Assembly: GCF_039524015.1 (NCBI RefSeq)
Contig: NZ_BAAAGF010000002.1
Span: 310,001 to 374,000 of the forward strand
Source of the DNA: Gaetbulibacter_B jejuensis
GTDB taxonomy: Bacteria > Bacteroidota > Bacteroidia > Flavobacteriales > Flavobacteriaceae
Direction of reading: 5' to 3'
DNA: 64,000 nt
Position 1 is the stretch's first letter, and each line of letters begins with the position of its first letter. This document shows, one piece after another, positions 1 through 8,000 of the stretch. The translations under genes and the position numbers were made by a program. The notes under the pieces are model-generated. The model was not told the origin of the DNA. It worked only from the letters and a program-made list of their open reading frames with translations, and made no database searches.

Positions 1-107
1 CAAAGTTACTTGGTCATAAGGAGTTAAAAACCACTCAAGTTTATGCTAAAATCATAAATCAAAAGAAAGTAGAGGCCGCTAATGTAATACCAGACATTAA
101 TACTTAA
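1..107 (+). CDS. Tyrosine recombinase (integrase), C-terminal end only
   Basis: The open frame from base 3 encodes the last 34 residues of a phage-type integrase. It carries the LGHK box, which holds the second conserved His of the tyrosine recombinase active site, and TTQVYAKI, which contains the nucleophilic Tyr that forms the 3'-phosphotyrosyl bond. The rest of the gene lies left of the window. The stop is two bases before the next start, so the two genes are probably co-transcribed. The family carries out integration and excision of mobile elements, and the position suggests that cargo of an integrated element follows to the right. Confidence 0.85.
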   Translation, partial: KLLGHKELKTTQVYAKIINQKKVEAANVIPDINT

Positions 108-109
108 AT

Positions 110-1072
110 ATGGCAACAAACTACGATTACTACAATATTGAAATAGCGGATATTTGGCAACATGAGCATGAGCAATTCTTAGTTGGAAATACCTCTGATA
201 GATTGGCTAAAACAATTATCGATAAAGCAGAGGAAATTATAATAAGAAAAGGTGAGGTAAACTTTACGGTTGATTTAGGTGTTAACGTTCCCAAAACAGA
301 CAAAACTTACTATTTACGACATCTAAATGATTTTAAGAGAGATTCCAAAAGTTTAAATGGCAGGTATGATCTTAATTATTTTTTCAACAAACATTCTTGT
401 TACCAGTATGAGCAGAACATAATCATTAAGCCTGAATCGTTTGACTTTGATTTCTGGTTTGCATTGAAATTGAGGCAATATGATTCTAAACTTATAGAAA
501 TAAGTAATTTTTTAAATTTTCAACTTGAGTCCAGTTTTAACAATAATCCTTCCGAAATCCTTGATTTTCTCAAAATAGTCACTAAACAATTTAAGGATGA
601 TTTACTTAGCGACAGAGTTATCGAAATAGTTGAAGATTGGATTGGAAACCATTCAGCAATTAGTTCTGTTGAAAAGGAAGTCAACTTAGTAGATGATAGA
701 ATCATTTTGAGAATTAAATATAATCGAACAAAGTTATTTGAAGTCCTTAAGCCTTATTTTGACGATAAAGAACATGAAAAGTTGAATTCCCTTCTATCAG
801 AAAATGAAATTAAAAATAAAATTTGTTTTAAGAGCAATGCTAACCAGTTTGTAATGGTTTTTAGACAACTTCATTTACATCAACAGATAATTGGAAAATT
901 AGTCAATACTGAAAAATGGATTTGTAAACACTTTACTTACTATGGTAAGAACAAAATACATTCTGGTTTTAATCTTGAGTATGTTCATAAGAAACTAACA
1001 CAAAATTTCTATGATATTCCAAATTCAAAAAGAATAGACCTTCCAGGATTAGATTACATTAAGAGTAAATAA
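110..1072 (+). CDS. Hypothetical protein downstream of integrase
   Basis: A 320-residue soluble protein with no signal peptide or membrane segment. I do not recognise a catalytic motif. The C-terminal 90 residues contain an FKSNANQFVMVF...WICKHFTYYGKN stretch. I have seen similar tails in Bacteroidetes accessory proteins next to integrases, but I cannot name the family. The start is two bases after the recombinase stop. A role in control or maintenance of the element is an inference from position only. A distant RteC-like regulator is possible but not supported by a clear motif. Confidence 0.7.
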   Translation: MATNYDYYNIEIADIWQHEHEQFLVGNTSDRLAKTIIDKAEEIIIRKGEVNFTVDLGVNVPKTDKTYYLRHLNDFKRDSKSLNGRYDLNYFFNKHSCYQYEQNIIIKPESFDFDFWFALKLRQYDSKLIEISNFLNFQLESSFNNNPSEILDFLKIVTKQFKDDLLSDRVIEIVEDWIGNHSAISSVEKEVNLVDDRIILRIKYNRTKLFEVLKPYFDDKEHEKLNSLLSENEIKNKICFKSNANQFVMVFRQLHLHQQIIGKLVNTEKWICKHFTYYGKNKIHSGFNLEYVHKKLTQNFYDIPNSKRIDLPGLDYIKSK

Positions 1073-1090
1073 CTTCTTTAAAAAAACATA

Positions 1091-1134
1091 TCCCTTTTAG
1101 GTGCCTTTTGAGTTTAGGGTCTTGAAAGGGACCC
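1091..1134. other. Hairpin-forming sequence after the integrase-linked gene
   Basis: TCCCTTT at 1091-1097 pairs with AAAGGGA at 1125-1131. An alternative GGGTC/GACCC pairing lies at 1117-1121 and 1130-1134. The mutually exclusive stems fall just after a stop codon and before the next gene. They could act as a terminator or attenuator, though no clean T-tract follows. Confidence 0.3.
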
Positions 1135-1212
1135 AAATTTCTTCCGATCGTTGCATAATTAATTATGATTCGAGAGGTTGAAACAGCTCGACTCAATTTA
1201 AAATTATATTGA

Positions 1213-1554
1213 ATGAAAGATTTATCTAAACCACTATATTCACTTACTGTAGGAGAATATATGGAGCTAAGTAAAGAGGCTTTTGCTCAAGAAGCAAAAA
1301 AGCTAATAGTAAATAATGATGAGATCTCGGACAAATCAAATTCAAATAGCGATATCATTTTTGTCGAAGATGTCCAACAACTAACAGGCTATAAAAAGGC
1401 AACGATTTATTCTAAAGTTTGTCGGTTTGAAATGCCGGTTGTTTCTAAACGACGACCATTGACATTTTCAAGAAAGGACATTGTGAATTGGCTTAAGGAA
1501 GGCAAACCATCGGTTATAGACCGAGAGGCAAATGACTACTTAAGTAAAACCTAA
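1213..1554 (+). CDS. Excisionase/AlpA-like helix-turn-helix protein
   Basis: A 113-residue protein. Its C-terminal half (about residues 48-95) has the MerR/AlpA/excisionase type of winged helix: VEDVQQLTGYKKATIYSKV, then a basic wing and FSRKDIVNWLKEG. Proteins of this family bind DNA at element ends to steer recombination direction, or act as activators of integrase. The N-terminal 45 residues are polar and not recognised. The gene lies about 1.1 kb from the recombinase, as is common at one end of Bacteroidetes integrative elements. Assignment to the fold is good; the exact role (Xis or regulator) is inferred. Confidence 0.75.
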   Translation: MKDLSKPLYSLTVGEYMELSKEAFAQEAKKLIVNNDEISDKSNSNSDIIFVEDVQQLTGYKKATIYSKVCRFEMPVVSKRRPLTFSRKDIVNWLKEGKPSVIDREANDYLSKT

Positions 1555-1596
1555 ATTTACCTTATAATACGCATATTAAGTTAAATGCATATGGAT

Positions 1597-1637
1597 TTCA
1601 GTTAGGTTGGCATATATGCCGTTGCATTAACCTGAAT
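1597..1637. promoter_or_regulatory. Palindromic site in the gap after the excisionase-like gene
   Basis: A perfect 12-bp palindrome, GGCATATATGCC (1609-1620), is flanked by weaker inverted arms (TTCAGTTAGGTT on the left, AACCTGAA on the right). It sits in a 137-bp gap between the excisionase-like gene and the next small gene. A regulator, excisionase or recombinase-arm binding site is plausible, but there is no second copy in the window to support it. Confidence 0.3.
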
Positions 1638-1691
1638 GGGTATAAATCCTTTTATATCTAAGCTACATATAACTATATTAAATTTAAAATC

Positions 1692-2069
1692 ATGAAAGAA
1701 GATAATAAAGAAAAGGCCATTGATCCTTTAACAGGAGAGGAGTTCGTGCCAAAGCGTAGCAACCAAAAATTTGCATCTAGGGAGAACCAAATCAAGTATA
1801 ATAATATCAAAGCTGCTAAAGAACGAAATGCGAAGGCTTTAACAGAGAATATATTAAATGCAAATAGAAAGGTGTTACAGAGAATATTAGGTTCTAAAAG
1901 TGAAGTGATTAAATCATATGATTTTATGGATGGAGCAGGATTAAACTTTGGATTTAATACACATACAATGAAGATTGGAAATATAAACTGGATATGTGTT
2001 CATGATTATGCATATGCCTTGGTTGATACAAATGCATTTAAAATAATTAAACTAGATAAAGCCTTTTAA
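1692..2069 (+). CDS. Small basic mobile-element protein, unknown function
   Basis: A 125-residue protein. It begins with the DPLTGEEFVPKRSNQKFAS pattern that I associate with small accessory proteins of Bacteroidetes integrative elements, followed by a lysine- and asparagine-rich helical stretch. The C-terminal half is more globular (GLNFGFNTHTMKIGN...VCHDY-type residues). No catalytic motif is visible. It ends two bases before the next gene, suggesting a two-gene unit. The N-terminal region could bind nucleic acid, but this is inference from charge only. Confidence 0.65.
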   Translation: MKEDNKEKAIDPLTGEEFVPKRSNQKFASRENQIKYNNIKAAKERNAKALTENILNANRKVLQRILGSKSEVIKSYDFMDGAGLNFGFNTHTMKIGNINWICVHDYAYALVDTNAFKIIKLDKAF

Positions 2070-2071
2070 CT

Positions 2072-2284
2072 ATGGAACATCAAATAATAAACTGTTATGA
2101 ATTAGATTTAAAGCAAAATTTCCCTGAAGATTTAAGGTTGTCTCAAATAGAATGTGAATCATTAAAGCATAAGAATAATATTCTTTTTAATATGTTAGTT
2201 GGTTTGGGTGCAGGTTTTTTAACTATTTTCTTATTAAAATTAATAATTTCTGAAAAAAATAATAAGCAGAATCCCAAAGAATAA
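2072..2284 (+). CDS. Small single-span membrane protein
   Basis: A 70-residue protein with one hydrophobic segment near residues 38-58 (LFNMLVGLGAGFLTIFLLKLI) and a lysine/asparagine-rich tail. The start lies two bases after the preceding stop, consistent with translational coupling. The family is not recognised. It closes the small plus-strand cargo unit and is followed at once by a bidirectional terminator. Confidence 0.6.
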   Translation: MEHQIINCYELDLKQNFPEDLRLSQIECESLKHKNNILFNMLVGLGAGFLTIFLLKLIISEKNNKQNPKE

Positions 2285-2322
2285 ACATCTAGACATAAGT
2301 AAGACTATATCTAGATGTTTTA
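2283..2322. terminator. Bidirectional intrinsic terminator between convergent genes
   Basis: A perfect 11-bp stem (AAACATCTAGA at 2283-2293, TCTAGATGTTT at 2310-2320) has a 16-base loop. A-rich sequence lies on one side and TTTTA on the other. It overlaps the stop of the plus-strand gene and lies 12 bases from the stop of the convergent minus-strand gene, so it can serve both. Confidence 0.75.
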
Positions 2323-2333
2323 TGGACTATATG

Positions 2334-2933
2334 TTACCATTCATAAGTTACTTCTAGGTCAACCAATATTTCTTCAGATTGACTAACCACAGTGATTACA
2401 TCAGGAAAATTGTTATTTGATGTATAAGCAAAAAAGCCAAAACTTGTCATAAAGTCATCTTCACTAGTTGTATCATAATCCCAGATGTTTACTAAAAATG
2501 GATTTTCATAAGTAATTAGTTCAAGTGAAGGTGTTAATGTAAACTCAAAAAAAGTGCCTTCACCAGAAATTGCATTTTCATAAAACGTAGGACTATCATA
2601 GATAACATTCAAATCAGAATCCTGAAAAGTAATGTAGACATCAGGTAATGCAGCTTCTGCATCTGGAATTGCCGCATCCCAAAACTCACCGTTGTCCGTA
2701 TTTGGAAATACCCTTACAATAGCTTTGTTAATAATTACTTTGCTTGGTGTTACTTGATCAGAGCAATTATTACCTGTGTAACCTTCAAGGCAATTACATT
2801 CACAATCCATAAAAGTACCGCCATTAAGACATACAATCGTTTCACAATTTTCTGAATCGGAATCAGAAGAACAACCTAAGTAGGTTGAAGTTAAAATTGA
2901 TAAGAGCATCAATCTGAAAATTTGGTATCTCAT
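2334..2933 (-). CDS. Lipoprotein with EGF-like motif
   Basis: With the ATG that gives MRYQIFRLMLL, the protein has 199 residues and a lipoprotein signal ending in YLGC, with the acylated Cys at residue 21. An EGF-like segment follows at about 28-60 (CETIVCLNGGTF...CNCLEGYTGNNC), with six closely spaced cysteines. The remaining 140 residues form a polar, beta-rich domain that I do not recognise. An in-frame start seven codons upstream exists, but it would put extra residues before the signal. The protein is likely anchored at the cell envelope. It is convergent with the small element genes. Confidence 0.7.
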   Translation of the reverse strand: MRYQIFRLMLLSILTSTYLGCSSDSDSENCETIVCLNGGTFMDCECNCLEGYTGNNCSDQVTPSKVIINKAIVRVFPNTDNGEFWDAAIPDAEAALPDVYITFQDSDLNVIYDSPTFYENAISGEGTFFEFTLTPSLELITYENPFLVNIWDYDTTSEDDFMTSFGFFAYTSNNNFPDVITVVSQSEEILVDLEVTYEW

Positions 2934-3007
2934 AATATTTAATATTATAATCACCCAGTTCCAAAGTGAAGTTAGTTAAAAATAATAAGCGTGGAACTGT
3001 AGCTTAC

Positions 3008-3119
3008 TGTTCGAAAGGTACTGGTATACCCGTGCACAAATAAACACAGCCCACGCCATTACGTGAGCATCAGTCCATTTATCTTGTACACATTCAAAAA
3101 TTACCAGTTTTTTCGAACA
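3008..3119. repeat. 112-bp nested imperfect inverted repeat
   Basis: The outer arms are TGTTCGAAAGGTACTGGT (3008-3025) and ACCAGTTTTTTCGAACA (3103-3119). Inside them, GTGCACAAATAAA can pair with TTTATCTTGTACAC, and CACG pairs with CGTG around CCATTA. The whole segment can fold into one long bulged hairpin. It occupies the 400-bp gene-free stretch before the defence operon. No open frame is present. The form resembles folded recombination sites, or a structured RNA or terminator; which one cannot be told from one copy. Confidence 0.5.
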
Positions 3120-3362
3120 AGATTAAATAGCTAACGCTATATTCTATATGTTAAAGCAAATATATGATTTTAGTATTTACATTTGAATGAATTGATATTA
3201 ATCTTATTTTAATTAAAGCGAATTAATTTATGTTTTTTTGATTAAAATTTGCTAATTTCTTTAGTTCCTATGGTTTCTTACAAATAAGCTGATTCTTTCT
3301 TTCCTTCAATTAATTACTCAATCCCGTAAATTTTTAACTGTTAATTCAATAAATTGCTGTCT

Positions 3363-5051
3363 ATGATAAAAATAGTACAACGATTAGAATTTGAAAATGT
3401 ATTTCCAGACGAAGAACAAAAAGATGTATTAGAATATTTGGGAAATATATCAAAATTTACTCTCTTAAATATTATAGGATTTAGTAATACAAAACCGCAA
3501 CCAAATTTTGACACTTTTTTTTCAAACCCAGACGTTAGTTGGGATATTATTCAAAGAGTAACAAAATATGGTAGAGAGAACCGAATACCAGAACCTCCAG
3601 AAGTGATATCTAGAGAAGCTAGTCTGAGACTTGCCGAACATATTTTAGCTAATAAAGAAAGTTTGTTGAACGGTAATACTAATGATGATAGAGATGCCGA
3701 TGAAATTAATATTTTCAAGGCGTTCCTTGTTATAAATAAAGAAGTAAATGAAAAACAAAACTTCGGAGACTCAGAAGCTACTATAGATAAGATGGCTGAT
3801 ATGTCTATTACAATGGCTTTTTCATCAGCGGACATTGGAGTTTACTCAAATAGTGATATAGAATTTGGAAAATTATTATATGCTACAATAGTGAAATTTG
3901 AATACATTCTCGAATTTATTAATTCAAATGTAGAATATAATTACTTAGAAGCTGCTTTACTTGAAAGTTTTGAAGAATCTGATATAACTGGGTTAAACGA
4001 ACAAGTTAAATTATTATTAGGCACTATTCTAAAACTGAAGTTTGATAATAAATACAAACTTTTTATTGAAAAACCTGAACATAAACGTTTCTTGACTGCC
4101 CTAGCATCTGATGAAATAGAAGAATCTACAGATTTTACAAACTTAAAAAACCATCCTATTTATAGAATAGATAATGATACATTTTCCATTATTGATTATT
4201 TTTTTGTTGTAGATAAATTTTTTAAGAGTGTTAAATTCATTTTAAAGAATGCATATAATACACATCATAATTTATCTGAAAGAAGTGGAGCATTTTTTAG
4301 TTTTTATAATATGAAGTTTTCTGAAGAATTTCTTATGAAAAATGTATTGGATGAAATTTTTCATTGGAAACATATGATAAAAAGACAAATTGCAGAAACT
4401 ACAGATAACGAACCAGATTATTATGTTCGTCATAACAAAAGAATTTATCTTTTTGAAAACAAAGATGTTTTAGTAGCTGGTGGCATTAAAAGTTCATCTG
4501 ATATTGATGAAATTCGTAACTTATTAAAGAAAAAATTTCTTCACGATGGTAATAGGGCAGTAGGTATTGGCCAACTTGTTAAATCTATTGAACAAATAGT
4601 AAATAATCAATTTCCATTTGATGAATATGTAAATAATAAAAACAACTTAACAATATACCCTGTATTGCTAGTTAGTGACAGAATTTTTGAAATAATGGGA
4701 ATGAATCATATCTTAAATCAGTGGTATTTAGAATTAGTAAAAGAAAAATTAGGGGATAATTATAATCCAAGTTTAATTAGGGATCTAACATTTATTGATA
4801 TAGATACATTAATCTACTGGCTACCTCACCTAAAATTAAAAGATCGTAATTTTAAGAATATCATAGATGTTCATCACAAAGCTATGAAAAAGGTGATTAA
4901 TGTAAATAATCCAAATCGAAGAGAAGGAATTATACAAGCTAATAAAGCTTTTTATAAAAGATTATCTCCAATAAGTAATAGGTTTAACGAGTATAAATTT
5001 CCTATTAATCTCTTAATAGATAAGTTTAAAGATGTACTTCCTGAAGGTTAA
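3363..5051 (+). CDS. Defence-operon protein with PD-(D/E)XK-like motif
   Basis: A 562-residue soluble protein, mostly helical. I do not recognise a named family. Residues 351-367 read P-D-Y-Y...F-E-N-K: Asp352, Glu365 and Lys367, spaced as in PD-(D/E)XK nucleases and followed by a hydrophobic strand and a helix. This makes a metal-dependent nuclease possible. The ATG at 3363 is preferred over the TTG three codons upstream. The next gene begins 11 bp after the stop, so the two are surely co-transcribed. Given the STAND NTPase partner, it may be the effector or an accessory nuclease of an anti-phage system. The nuclease call rests on one motif and is tentative. Confidence 0.6.
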   Translation: MIKIVQRLEFENVFPDEEQKDVLEYLGNISKFTLLNIIGFSNTKPQPNFDTFFSNPDVSWDIIQRVTKYGRENRIPEPPEVISREASLRLAEHILANKESLLNGNTNDDRDADEINIFKAFLVINKEVNEKQNFGDSEATIDKMADMSITMAFSSADIGVYSNSDIEFGKLLYATIVKFEYILEFINSNVEYNYLEAALLESFEESDITGLNEQVKLLLGTILKLKFDNKYKLFIEKPEHKRFLTALASDEIEESTDFTNLKNHPIYRIDNDTFSIIDYFFVVDKFFKSVKFILKNAYNTHHNLSERSGAFFSFYNMKFSEEFLMKNVLDEIFHWKHMIKRQIAETTDNEPDYYVRHNKRIYLFENKDVLVAGGIKSSSDIDEIRNLLKKKFLHDGNRAVGIGQLVKSIEQIVNNQFPFDEYVNNKNNLTIYPVLLVSDRIFEIMGMNHILNQWYLELVKEKLGDNYNPSLIRDLTFIDIDTLIYWLPHLKLKDRNFKNIIDVHHKAMKKVINVNNPNRREGIIQANKAFYKRLSPISNRFNEYKFPINLLIDKFKDVLPEG

Positions 5052-5062
5052 TATTATTATAT

Positions 5063-8000
5063 ATGGCATTAAGTGAAGCACATAAGGGGTATGAATACCA
5101 AGATTTGATTACTGCTTATTTTATAATAGAAGAAATTATTGATGATCATAATAGCAGTTTTAAAATTGATAAAAAAGAGTTTAAAAAAGATAAGTTTGAC
5201 GATTTAACTATCATAAGAGGACAAGAGGTATTAAAAAAACAAATAAAATATAGTGACAATCACATATTAGAAAAACAGGATTTATCTGCAAAAGGAACAT
5301 ACAATCTCGCCATAGATTTATTATATAAATCTTGGTTATTTAACCCAGAAAAAGAAAAAATAAAAGATATAAGGCTCTGTTTAGCTTGGGGTGAACCAAT
5401 TGATAATGAGTTGACAAAGGTCTTATGTATTGACAACTCTAATAAATCATTTAAAAATTTTAATACTTCACAATATAAAATAAACCTAGATGAACTTTGG
5501 AAAAAAAATAAACCATTAAATTCTTGGAAAAGACTTGGTATTGAATCTAAAAATATTGACAAGAAATTATTTGCCAAATTTTGTGAGAATCTTATTATTG
5601 AAGTAGAATATCCGAAATTTAGCCTAGACTTTGATAAACCCAATGATTTAGAGCTTTTAATTTTAAGACAAACGGAACAATTAGGTATAGGTGTGTACCC
5701 TAACGACAAGACACATCCTATTGATTTTATAAATCGATTATTACACTTAATTAGAAAGTATAGAATAAGCCAACAAATACTTACTACTGAACAAATTTTT
5801 AATAAGCTAAATATTAAAAGAGATTTCGGTTCTATAAAACAAATATTTCCTATTAATCCAAAAGAGAATATTGGCCTAAAAAGCAGATTAGATGCACTAA
5901 ACAACTATTTAAATGAAAAGCGAAGAATTATATTAACTGGAGAACCAGGTAGTGGTAAATCTTGGTTTGTAAACAATTTAATTAAGTTTTTAAAAAAGAA
6001 AAACATTAATGTAGTAAAACATTATTGTTATACTGATTTAGAAGACGAACTGCAGAAAGAAAGAATTAAATTAAATGTTTTTTATGGTAATTTAATTTCA
6101 GACATACTTAATTCTTTTCCTAATTTACATAAAAAAAAGAAAAATAAATTTGGAAGTAGTTTATCTGAATTAAACGAATTATTACTAAATATTTCTGAAG
6201 ATACAGTTATTATAATTGATGGCTTAGATCATATAAATAGAATATATGAATTTCGTGACTTTAATGACTTAACAAAAAAAGAAACTGAAATTATTACCTG
6301 TTTAGATCAAATTAAAACTTCCAATAAAGTTAAGATAATTGCTACATCACAACCTATAGAAGATCTAGATTTCATAAGCTCATTTACACAACACGAAATT
6401 CCTAGTTGGCAATTAAAACAAGTAAAAAAATTAATGCTTAAGCTAAATCTTGATGATGCTTTTTTAAGTGATTCTAAGATAGACTTATCACAATTTTTAT
6501 TAAATAAGAGCACAGGAAACCCTCTTTACCTAAGTTATCTTATTAAAGAAATTAAAGAGAATAATATCACACTATCTAAAGCTTCTTTAAGCTCATTACC
6601 AAACTATTCCTATAATTTAGAGCTGTATTATAATTACTTATTAGATAGACTGAATACAAAGGAACAAGTTCCAAGAGTTTTATCTGGTGTTAATTTTGGT
6701 TTAACAAAATCAGAATTAATAGAGATAACTGGTGATGGGGATGATGTAGAAAGTTCTCTAAAATCATTAACGCCTATATTGAAATATAATTTTTCAAGAA
6801 ATGGATATATAATTTATCACGAAAGCTTTAGACGTTTCATAATAAATAATTTAAAGGAAAGAAATGTTAATATAGAAAAAAATGTTTTTTCACCAATTAT
6901 AGATTGGTTTGATGAAAAAGGGTTATTTGAATATCAAAAAGCATATAGATATTACCTTTCTTTATTAAGTGATGGAAAACATTATGAGACCATAGGGAAA
7001 TACATTTCAATAGATTTTGTTTTTAAAAGTCTTATAAATGGTCAACCTTGGGAGTTAATCGAAAAAAACTACGATTACCTTGTATATGCATCTATAAAGA
7101 ATAATGATTATTCAAAGATTGTTATCACTTCTGAAATAAATAAGATAATAAGTACTACCCAGGATACTTTTTATGAACTCTATAATAATTACATAGAAGC
7201 TTTAGGAAGTCTTAAAGGATATAAATTTGTTAATGATTATTTAAGTTTTGATGGACTTCGTACAATAGATCCAAGATTAGGGTTACAGTCTTGCTATCTA
7301 TGTAGCATAAATAATTATAGTCCTATATGGGATATTTATTTTGATAAATACTTTATAAAAGGAGAAAATATTGAGATTGAAGATTTTCATTTATTTATAA
7401 GATATCATATTGACAATAAAAATAACGAAGGGTTAATCCATATATGCTCTCAAATTAGAGAATATCCTGAATACCAAGATGTATTTAAAAATGAAGTTTT
7501 CAAAGCAAAAGATTTAGAATTCATTGAAAAACTAAAGCAAAATGCAATTGTATTAAATGTTTTGTCGAAAAATGATTCTTTTGAAAATGATATAGATATA
7601 AATAAGACCTGTCAAGAGCTTTTAAATTGTTCTTATATACAAAAGGAAGATAAAGATTTAATTAGTGAATTAATCAATTTTATTAAACTAAATCATAACA
7701 ATAAAAAATTAATTGATTATGTAATTAATCAATTTAGAAATATAAATTGGTTTTACAATTGGCTTATTTATTTAATAGAAATAAATATAGCTTATTTAAA
7801 CTCTGAAAGTAATTTTAATGAACTGAGTCGTATTTTCAATTATTTAATTCTAGATACAGAAAACTTTATAGGAGAGCCTCGAACTTGTGATTTATACACC
7901 ATTAGAGAAGATATTTATAAATCATATAGATTAGGTTTGTCCCTTATAGATGAAAGTGCCAATTGGAATGAGATTATAAGCATATTTGTAAAGTTGTCTG

